A stretch of DNA of 12,128 bases from CAYMST01 sp964393115 (lineage in GTDB: Bacteria; Bacteroidota; Bacteroidia; Cytophagales; Cyclobacteriaceae). The notes beneath the pieces were generated by a model. The model saw only the letters and a list, made by a program, of their open reading frames with translations. It ran no database searches and was not told the origin of the DNA. Below are positions 10,001 through 12,128 of the stretch, one piece after another. The position numbers and the translations under genes are program-made. The number at the start of each line of letters is the position of its first letter. Positions within the stretch are counted from its first letter, which is position 1. The DNA lies in the NCBI GenBank assembly GCA_964393115.1, contig CAYMST010000142.1, positions 1 through 12,128 of the forward strand, read 5' to 3'.

Positions 10001-11852
10001 CTGTAATGGTTACTGTAAAATCTGCGGCAACAAAATTTGGAGGAATAGAAATAGTCCCTGTGCTTAAAACGAAATCAGACCCGTTTGAAGCCGAACCACC
10101 AACTACAGCGTATGTGGCCGTCGTGGCGTTGAGATTATCAACAAATGCCGGAGTAAGATTTACACGTATATCCACCGAAGAAGTAAACTCATCAATGCTA
10201 CCAGAGGCCTCATCAAAATAAATTTTTCTAGGGTTATCATCATCACTAATCGTGTATGTCAATGGACTATTTATGGTATTAACTCCTGCTGGAAGCCCAG
10301 TAATCGATAACGATAAGGTCTCCGATGACTCCAAGTCAGAGTCATTGATAATTTCTAATGTGAAAGGGATGGTTTCTAAAGTATCAACCGCTCGAATAGT
10401 ATCAGTTACCGAAATAGATGTGTAATCATTACTTCCATTTTCATCCTCTGCTGTTCCGTCAGCAGTTGAATAAGAAAATATGATATCGCTTATCGGTATG
10501 TAATTGCTTTGAATGGTCAACTCACCGTTGTTCAGTTCTAAATCAAAGGACTCACTTACCGTAAATCCTACCACTGGACGAATACAACCAATAGAGAAAT
10601 ATGATCCATCACTTACATCTATGGCCTTTTGATACACACTAGCTAATGAGGAGTTCACTTCCATCTGAAAGACAGTTGCATCCGTAAAATCACCATCATC
10701 ATCCACTAATAGCACAAACTCGGTGAAACCAACCGGTCTTGCATCTAAAAGCGTAGTATCAATTAAAATATTGACAGTATCTAAATCATTGGATTCATCC
10801 ATTCTCCATTCACGACCTATTCTTTGAATGTTATTCAAACCCATAGCTGGAATTTCGTCTGTTACCCAGCTAAGACCACCGTTTTGATGGGCAAAAAACA
10901 AATAATCTTCATCATCTAAAGTAGAGGCGTTAGAGGTTTGCGCTCCCAGGGCAGAAGAAAAAGAACTGTCTCTTGAACTAAAGAAATCCAACTGGCCTAT
11001 CCCAGATAAATCAGCGTTATGTGTATCGTCAAAAGCGTATCTGTCAATAGCACCAATATTAATATCATATTTAGCAGAAAGGTAATTTTCAACGGCCTGT
11101 CTATCAAAGTTGTCAAGTACATCAGAAAAAACAATAATCTCTGCTATATCTCCACCATAATTATGTGATGAAATAGCGAAGTTTGGCAAAATAGAACCAA
11201 TGTATTGATCATTGACCGTACGTGTAGTCTGAAACTCAACACTTATAATATCAAAAGTGTCTCTGCGAACAGGGTTTGCATTATCGTTGGTGATGAATCC
11301 ACCATAAGCCGTTCCGTTAAATCCGTATCTACCAACACCTCCACCACTACCGTCGAAGCTTAGTCCATTTAGCTGAGAGCCTGACCTTGAGTCAAAAGCC
11401 ACATGAGCGCCGTTGCCATAATCACCCCAAAGCTGTCCTAAATCGGCGTTTAGTTGCAGCGATTCCTTGAAATTATAGACAATAAAAACGGTTCTAGCGT
11501 CATATGTATATGTAGCGTCGTCAGTATCTTCGAAATAATCATCGACACCATCGAAGCGTACTACCGGCTTACTGTTTACTTGATTTTCTCGAAACGTTGG
11601 CCTGTTACCAGCAGTCTGATTAGCATCTCTGCCATAACCAGACCGGTCCGGCCATGTAGAAACAGGCGAACCATTTGATAACCCCGTGATACTATCTGCC
11701 GATAGCCATAACTCTAGAATAGAACTTCCATCAGTAGCGCCAACACCGCCGGGACCCACTTGGGTCAGGGCTTTCGTGCTGAAGAACAAACCAAGCAGGA
11801 AAAGCAAACCTGTTCGGCTTATGACCTCTTTACTAATAACATGTGTACTCAT
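1..11852 (-). CDS. Giant secreted multi-domain protein, LamG-like and Calx-beta super-repeats (partial; C-terminus beyond left edge)
   Basis: The frame is open from ATG 11852-11850 to base 1, giving 3,950 codons plus two bases. The same codon phase was checked at the start, at all six module linkers and at the left edge. An in-frame TAG at 11897-11895 lies 14 codons upstream of the ATG with no better start between, so this start is well supported. A signal peptide is followed by six super-modules of a LamG-like domain, a conserved second region and (in the five complete ones) Calx-beta domains, 13 in all. Calx-beta domains are known Ca2+-binding beta-sandwiches; LamG-like jellyrolls often bind glycans or proteins. 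The inferred role is a secreted or surface filament or adhesin of a Bacteroidota cell. The stop codon and any type IX sorting domain are outside the window. Cysteines are very rare (four noticed), and acidic residues, Thr, Ser and Gly are abundant. No catalytic motif was recognised, and the binding target is unknown. Confidence 0.95.
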   Translation of the reverse strand, partial: MSTHVISKEVISRTGLLFLLGLFFSTKALTQVGPGGVGATDGSSILELWLSADSITGLSNGSPVSTWPDRSGYGRDANQTAGNRPTFRENQVNSKPVVRFDGVDDYFEDTDDATYTYDARTVFIVYNFKESLQLNADLGQLWGDYGNGAHVAFDSRSGSQLNGLSFDGSGGGVGRYGFNGTAYGGFITNDNANPVRRDTFDIISVEFQTTRTVNDQYIGSILPNFAISSHNYGGDIAEIIVFSDVLDNFDRQAVENYLSAKYDINIGAIDRYAFDDTHNADLSGIGQLDFFSSRDSSFSSALGAQTSNASTLDDEDYLFFAHQNGGLSWVTDEIPAMGLNNIQRIGREWRMDESNDLDTVNILIDTTLLDARPVGFTEFVLLVDDDGDFTDATVFQMEVNSSLASVYQKAIDVSDGSYFSIGCIRPVVGFTVSESFDLELNNGELTIQSNYIPISDIIFSYSTADGTAEDENGSNDYTSISVTDTIRAVDTLETIPFTLEIINDSDLESSETLSLSITGLPAGVNTINSPLTYTISDDDNPRKIYFDEASGSIDEFTSSVDIRVNLTPAFVDNLNATTATYAVVGGSASNGSDFVLSTGTISIPPNFVAADFTVTITDDGLSEIDETVIIRLSAPTNSSLSATNPIEHVLTIIDNDELPTVQFNSVSDEGTEDAFPSILVSLSGLADTDVTVDYTIGGTATQGVDYALSAGTVTIDAGELVASITPTLVDDSEVENTESIVLTLSAPVNATLGDDSVFTYSILDNENITFGFTGPGGVGDSSVNQLWLRADSIVGLSDGTAISGQWRDVSGKEHHASQSIPSYQPSFETNEINGYPVVRLDGTNDYFDDSHTYEARTLFSVLRMNSSTQSTSELAQLWGNYAEGVHVAYEARPGSSQRGMSFDANGANEGRYGFNGAAFGSFSEDATDPKWTYDVPQITTVEFNQTRTPTRQIIGSLFPSFGVGAHQLGGDIGEIIVYSTTLNSARRRIVENYLGHKYDISITNDLYAPSLPSYHYDVAGVGQESDGSHIDAQSNGILRISSPSDLDNGEYVLFGHDNASLAAWSSTEIESDSILRISREWAIDETGDVGNVTLRLDTTRLPALPGDYQGYVALIDDNGDFSDGGTQVVSLTLNGGYYTAENVDVSDSYITFGVVGISAFFTVSTSSDFETSGTVDIEVSLSRASVVGNIDVDFDVQVTGTASGSDFLPGSASPITIAQGSTTANITLVISNDNDVELDETVIIHLTGASGAASVAEDSIHTFTILDEDALVGGATGPGGVRKASDYVFWMASDSGVFENSAGDDIAEDLDNVEFWRDLSGNGNEAITSTASLPVFKDNGTDNRNGKAIVDFSGGDYGLTIDNEGTINGAGSYAEKTIVAAFKTGADISSRQVVYEQGGGSNGINIHIESGLVRVAVWDNDFTTIYHEATLPATVNTPYVAVMEFDGASTTFRGFINGELRTNQTALGQSDLDGHGGLIGLGWMLNSSYFNDGAGGGDGLYFTGEIYEIIQTNTNFNEAERQIVENYLSAKYNINLNASSNYFAHKTTHGYGNVGLGQNTGEFHIGSISDSLISISNPSTLENDDFLMIGHNNGDLNSFVASESPDNNILRLSREWIADVTNTPGSILLSIDTAELAASFTEGYDFFVLVKDADGDFASGASVYNMTHNNGSFEITTTFSDGEHFTFGLLRPEVSFSTASTNNTEDAGEQLIAVSLNYAIDTAISIPYQALVSGTATSGVDFDLASGSVVIPAGATSANIALDLLTDGVPETDETVIIDLDDPSEPTLRSVALSSDSLFTFTINDIDQTQEIEFSVNSSSVSEGAVVKSITVKLNEVNPSDTTKAFYSITGGTADTTDYTFTGDTIRIPPNTLSQTFNVTIVNDSNDENDETIIFSLSSPVNAGLGDKKTHTLTILDDDDAPEINMLAASADGSEASSPANIAVVLSAASGMTVTVDYTITALTASAGSDFTDGSGILTFEPGDSIEYISVTVNDDLAIEVDETFQVTISDGGNLGNGTIGATSSTVYTIVDDDVSGFTGPGGVRTPSDFLVWLRADRNVFGQSGPASNNVEVDSVFDYSGNGRHAKGEVGSTAPIYLNNVASNVNNKPVMSFSNGQYIRLEDDPEINTGSSYGKRTLVVALQAGNDNNLSQEQVIYEEGGGTNGWAIYIDDDSLFVSAWCEGCSPAYNFTKTGKAISPGQSLVAFLEFDGSNSTLGGYLNGDSLPAIAIPNTVMNGHGGDISLGASSDGWDNGSGDGFEGKIMEFLAFNGVLPSAQRILIENYLAGKYNAAISGTGQDLFAYQTSHGFGIAGIGRRTAEDLHSKAQSDSLVSISNASDLGDGEYVVIGHNNGDASSFVGVEAPSGVQRIAREYRTTLTGTPGTISWEIDGNQISGTPSTGYTEYVLMIDQDGDFTTTDQLIPLSDNSGVLSASNVNIPNGAYFTLGVIRPVIAFELETANGTEIGDDVNIRVVLNQPVGTDITFNVSQTGGTATPSSDFSFTNGTRTITAGQTYVDIPLSLEDDSQVEEDETVILTLSSPSLGFAEGNTTITYTINDDDNFRKANLTMSDSANDESNTTASVDVFLNVGNAADTTRIFYSVTGGTAVNDSVDYYLQAIDTLVFPPSDTLETISIDIIDDIIDENDETIIITLTGGSGATLGDTTVFTYTIQDNDLAPVIKFSALSKSGSETFQTVDLALELSVESGKDITLPYSAIGTGSEPASGSAVDFNLSGSQLIIPAGSVTDSIQFTVIDDGLLENNEQILITLESAGLQNVTLDDDSIAMVYTILDNDGTGVDGPGGVGTLNTQVMAWMNSEKTDLINGQNVSLWDDLSSNNNNALQNTVSNQPVFLENSWNERPVLSFNGSSSFFQIDNTDDINTGGPYDRKTIIVAFRTSTDVNTRQMIYEEGGGVRGLSIYIDNGLLYIGGWNNNDDDAGATTPWPQPGPPTTNIVHTTDAVTANSNNFLFLQFDFTAGVGITGNVSSSVNGNPLSTIVGAGRLFNHPGAIGIGAKNGGTVYHDGVGNGGTGNYFNGYIGEVVVNNLVYNSAQRKLVNNYLAAKFNINIPNDLYAHEVTHNYEVFGIGQDSITASHNVSKGTGVIQIDNPSDLDNTEYLLIGHNGESVTSWSSSDLPNDDTNGFRRVPREWKVDYTNGGSGDGSIGTISIELQTSTFTAPPVGFEQNYVLIADSDGDYSSGSRIYQLASQGGGVYRAENLPINDNDVFTIGLAKKTIAFAASESSTPENGGTIDIAITLPYISTEAVTVEYAVTALTALEGAGNDFVLNNGTATINVGEMTADIIATLENDPDVESDETFSITLSSPGAAYSLGSISTHTATIRDDDNARRVQFENAIGSGDETVTPLSIPVFVDSLAQSDSIKVVYTIAGGTATSGVDFSATLTDTLRFPSYDEDPTDTIRNISIAFLEDELDEEDETIVVTLSSPISANLGTNTTFTYTLQDDPADASPTVEFSTTSVLGSEDIIAISAQVELSSASAKPITVNYGINGGNTTATGSGIDYTLTGSSIVIAAGDTTGTIDFTIFNDQIVEEDEVVSIDIVGATNATLAASNTTYNYSIIDNDGTLGAEGIGGVGNTLGGQELVFWYSANNQVFSDQGTTAAANDDNVQQWNDRMGSARIAYDPTPATTSDSIPSLETNSLNGFAGISFDATNREFLEIANSALINTPSSPITKKTMGIVFRTGPDVNTRQVLYEQGGTGNGMIIYIESGFVRFGCWTSSWTGTYVEITSAVNTNMAYYGLFEYDQSAPEIRGWVNGSNIGTNTTANMENGLNAHGGLIGIGGMNNGAYYFDGSESNEGNYFSGSLYELFQFNERNTNSAQRRIMASHIAAKYDLNIAGDNYSYEATHLNEVIGIGQEDSDNRHIQAQSDGLRIDQPSAVSDGDYILVGHDNGDVSTYSGTGIEAELNTVIHRVARTWKVDRVGDIGTVQ
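1086..2156 (-). repeat. Super-module 5: array of three Calx-beta domains (residues 3233-3589)
   Basis: The domains lie at about 3233-3347 (A), 3348-3464 (B) and 3465-3589 (C). Acidic signatures are NDPDVESDETFSI, EDELDEEDETIVV and NDQIVEEDEVVSI. The A to B junction is RDDDNARRVQF. Domain B has SDSIKVVYTIAGGTAT and DTLRFPS. The B to C junction is QDDPADASPTVEF, slightly longer than elsewhere. Domain C ends SIIDNDGTLGAEGIGGVG, running into module 6. The array is 357 residues long. Its role is as for the other arrays. Confidence 0.88.
2157..3455 (-). repeat. Super-module 5: LamG-like domain (subtype II, with insertion) plus conserved second region, residues 2800-3232
   Basis: The unit opens GPGGVGTLNTQVMAWMNSEK, then LWDDLSSNNNNAL and RPVLSFNGSSSFF. 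The subtype II signature is KTIIVAFRTSTDVNTRQMIY followed by EEGGGVRGLSIYI and LLYIGGW. An extra acidic and proline-rich stretch follows (NNNDDDAG, then PWPQPGPP), making this the longest unit at 433 residues. The jellyroll ends at VNNYLAAKFNINI (N3057), with N for the usual E. The second region has GIGQD, LLIGHNGES, RVPREWKVDYTNG and DSDGDY, and closes with FTIGLAKK instead of the usual IRP. Confidence 0.85.
3456..4502 (-). repeat. Super-module 4: array of three Calx-beta domains (residues 2451-2799)
   Basis: The domains lie at about 2451-2561 (A), 2562-2675 (B) and 2676-2799 (C). Acidic signatures are DDSQVEEDETVIL, DDIIDENDETIII and DDGLLENNEQILI. The A to B junction is NDDDNFRKANL. Domain B carries DTTRIFYSVTGGTAV and DTLVFPPSD. 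Domain C opens LAPVIKFSALS and ends TILDNDGTGVDGPGGVG, running into module 5. The array is 349 residues long, matching modules 1 and 3. It is a predicted calcium-binding rigid spacer. Confidence 0.88.
4503..5735 (-). repeat. Super-module 4: LamG-like domain (subtype II, with CxxC) plus conserved second region, residues 2040-2450
   Basis: The unit opens GPGGVRTPSDFLVWLRADR, then DYSGNGRHAK and KPVMSFSNGQYIRL. The subtype II signature is present: KRTLVVALQAGND, EQVIYEEGGGTNGWAIYI and SLFVSAW. A WCEGC motif (C2181, C2184) follows where modules 3 and 5 have no cysteine. The jellyroll ends at IENYLAGKYNA (E2282). The second region contains GIGRR, VVIGHNNGD, RIAREYRTTLTGTPG and DQDGDF. The W of the REW motif is Y here. 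It closes with FTLGVIRP. Confidence 0.85.
5736..6779 (-). repeat. Super-module 3: array of three Calx-beta domains (residues 1692-2039)
   Basis: The domains lie at about 1692-1807 (A), 1808-1920 (B) and 1921-2039 (C). Their acidic signatures are TDGVPETDETVII, NDSNDENDETIIF and NDDLAIEVDETFQ. The A to B junction is NDIDQTQEIEF, a variant of the DDDN-R junction used in modules 1, 4 and 5. Domain B contains DTTKAFYSITGGTAD and DTIRIPPN, the type B hallmarks. Domain C opens APEINMLAAS. The array is 348 residues long, identical in length to that of module 1. It probably acts as a calcium-dependent spacer. Confidence 0.88.
6780..8024 (-). repeat. Super-module 3: LamG-like domain (subtype II) plus conserved second region, residues 1277-1691
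   Basis: The unit opens GPGGVRKASDYVFWMASDS, then FWRDLSGNGNEAI and KAIVDFSGGDYGL. It shows the subtype II jellyroll signature: KTIVAAFKTGADISSRQVVY, then EQGGGSNGINIHIESGLV and VAVWDND. The matching stretch in modules 1 and 2 is quite different. The jellyroll ends at VENYLSAKYNINL (E1525). The second region has GLGQ, LMIGHNNGD, RLSREWIADVTNTPG and DADGDF, and closes with FTFGLLRP. Ligand binding is likely from the fold, but the ligand cannot be named. Confidence 0.85.
8025..8384 (-). repeat. Super-module 2: single Calx-beta domain (residues 1157-1276)
   Basis: Only one Calx-beta domain is present, where the other complete modules have three. It begins ISAFFTVSTSSDF directly after TFGVVG, the position occupied by type A domains elsewhere. 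It contains the acidic signature NDNDVELDETVII. It ends TILDEDALVGGATGPGGV, running straight into the next module linker as type C domains do. It may therefore be an A/C hybrid left by internal deletion of two domains, or an ancestral single-domain state. The sequence alone does not decide between these. Confidence 0.85.
8385..9533 (-). repeat. Super-module 2: LamG-like domain (subtype I) plus conserved second region, residues 774-1156
   Basis: The unit starts at GPGGVGDSSVNQLWLRADS, then QWRDVSGKEHHAS and YPVVRLDGTNDYF. It is clearly the sister of the module 1 jellyroll: it shares LAQLWGNYAEGVHVAY and GRYGFNGAAFGSF, which modules 3-6 lack. The jellyroll ends at VENYLGHKYDISI (E991). The second region carries GVGQ, VLFGHDNAS, RISREWAIDETGD and the acidic loop DDNGDF. 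At 383 residues it is the shortest of the LamG-containing units. Function is as for module 1: likely ligand binding, specificity unknown. Confidence 0.85.
9534..10577 (-). repeat. Super-module 1: array of three Calx-beta domains (residues 426-773)
   Basis: Three Calx-beta domains (Pfam Calx-beta family) lie at about residues 426-540 (type A), 541-657 (type B) and 658-773 (type C). Each ends in the family's acidic signature followed by a TI.D-D boundary: NDSDLESSETLSL in A, DDGLSEIDETVII in B and DDSEVENTESIVL in C. The A to B junction is SDDDNPRKIYF and the B to C junction is DNDELPTVQF. Known members bind Ca2+ at the acidic loops and stiffen when loaded. The array is 348 residues long, almost the same as in modules 3 and 4. 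It most likely forms a rigid spacer between successive jellyrolls. Confidence 0.88.
10578..11756 (-). repeat. Super-module 1: LamG-like domain (subtype I) plus conserved second region, residues 33-425
   Basis: The unit opens with GPGGVG and then LELWLSADS, a typical start of Bacteroidota LamG-like jellyroll domains. WPDRSGYGRDAN and KPVVRFDGVDDYF follow. The jellyroll carries the subtype I signature LGQLWGDYGNGAHVAF and RYGFNGTAYGGF and ends at VENYLSAKYDINI (E255). The second region (about 266-425) contains GIGQ, LFFAHQNGG, RIGREWRMDES and DDDGDF (D384-F389), and closes with FSIGCIRP. It resembles what I recall as DUF8202, a name given from memory. The jellyroll likely binds a glycan or protein ligand, but no specificity can be read. 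C423 is one of the few cysteines in the protein. Confidence 0.85.
11763..11852 (-). other. Signal peptide (residues 1-30)
   Basis: The N-terminus has charged residues (K8, E9, R13) followed by a hydrophobic core, LLFLLGLFF at residues 16-24, and then STKALTQ. This is a Sec-type signal peptide. Cleavage is plausible after A28 or just before Q31; the exact site is not certain. The first GPGGVG linker (residues 33-38) follows immediately, so the mature protein consists of repeat modules from its first residues. There is no lipobox cysteine, so it should not be a lipoprotein. Confidence 0.85.
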
Positions 11853-12128
11853 TCGGTTGTAATTAATCCAGCTTATATATTGTGCAATCCTGGCCTAAGC
11901 ATGCATTTCGCTAAAATTGGATTATTGCAATCCACGAGCTAACCCATACTTGAACTCAATATCAAATAAACAGGATAGGAACGCACGAAAATTTAATATT
12001 GGCTTATTGGTAACGTTAGCGGGGTAAATAAACACGAACGATCGGTAAATGAAAACTACAAACAAATGAGATTATCGTAAGTGATTTTAAACACAAATAA
12101 CCTTGAAAATATTATCAGATTTGATTCA
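11853..12128. other. AT-rich non-coding leader upstream of the giant gene
   Basis: I see no gene in this 276-base stretch on either strand. The bases just before the ATG on the minus strand (GGATTAATTACAACCGA) contain no Shine-Dalgarno sequence, as is common in Bacteroidota. I looked for the Bacteroidota promoter form (TTTG and TAnnTTTG) on the minus strand. Only imperfect versions were found, so no promoter is called. The octamer TGCAATCC occurs twice on the plus strand, at 11883-11890 and 11926-11933. Any upstream gene or divergent promoter lies to the right of the window. Confidence 0.6.
11918..11934. repeat. Short inverted repeat in the leader
   Basis: TGGATT and AATCCA form a perfect 6-bp stem with a 5-base loop (ATTGC), about 66 bases upstream of the start codon. 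It overlaps one copy of the TGCAATCC repeat. There is no following T-run, so it does not look like a terminator. It could be a small operator or a chance palindrome. Confidence 0.3.

Noticed and set aside
249..10221. Many plus-strand open frames of 60-143 codons across the gene
   Set aside because: They lie antisense to the continuous minus-strand frame. Their translations are low-complexity Ser/Val/Thr-rich strings without domains, as expected from the reverse of Asp-, Thr- and Ser-rich codons.
1..11852. CRISPR array or DNA-level tandem repeat suggested by the strong periodicity
   Set aside because: The repetition is at protein level. Equivalent stretches of DNA are well diverged, and I saw no long identical repeats or regular spacers.
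1..11852. Polymorphic toxin or contact-dependent inhibition protein
   Set aside because: Large size and repeats fit superficially, but the repeats are LamG and Calx-beta, not RHS, YD or filamentous haemagglutinin repeats. The C-terminus, where a toxin would sit, is not in the window.
11454..11942. Two plus-strand frames opposite the gene start and leader (11454-11678 and 11760-11942)
   Set aside because: Both are antisense to the signal peptide and first jellyroll. The second crosses into the leader but shows no domain, ribosome site or codon pattern of a real gene.
11853..12128. Bacteroidota-type promoter (TTTG ... TAnnTTTG)
   Set aside because: Only near matches such as TAAATTTT and TATTTG were found on the minus strand, and none has a properly spaced upstream TTTG box.

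Overview
The window is almost entirely one enormous gene on the minus strand. The reading frame opens at an ATG at 11852-11850. It is still open at base 1, where it is cut by the window edge. The visible part is 3,950 complete codons (over 400 kDa) with no stop or frame break that I could find. Everything else is a 276-base non-coding leader at the right-hand end (11853-12128).

The organism is most likely a member of the Bacteroidota, probably a marine or other free-living one. The reasons are the module types (jellyroll/LamG units opening with GPGGV and a WL.AD motif, followed by Calx-beta arrays), the moderately AT-rich sequence, the AT-rich leader without a Shine-Dalgarno sequence, and the signal peptide running into a Gln-led mature end. 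Genus cannot be told. Such proteins usually leave the cell by the type IX secretion system, whose C-terminal sorting domain would lie beyond the left edge and cannot be seen here.

The protein has a signal peptide (residues 1 to about 28-30) and then a chain of super-modules. Each super-module starts with a GPGGV-type linker. A LamG-like concanavalin-fold domain of about 220-260 residues follows. Next comes a conserved region of about 130-165 residues, resembling what I recall as DUF8202, with motifs GH(D/N)NG, R.xREW and D.DGDF. Each complete super-module ends with Calx-beta domains. Six super-modules begin in the window, at residues 33, 774, 1277, 2040, 2800 and 3590. Modules 1, 3, 4 and 5 each carry three Calx-beta domains, in arrays of 348, 348, 349 and 357 residues. 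Module 2 carries one. Module 6 is cut off within its conserved second region. In total 13 Calx-beta domains and 6 LamG-like domains are visible.

Two higher-order patterns stand out. The three Calx-beta positions in each array have position-specific signatures (A, B, C), so the unit of duplication was the whole super-module. The LamG domains also fall into two subtypes, one in modules 1-2 and the other in modules 3-6. By inference the product is a calcium-stiffened surface or secreted filament, probably an adhesin or a glycan- or matrix-binding protein. No enzyme active site, defence system or mobile element was recognised. The many short plus-strand open frames are antisense shadows of this gene.
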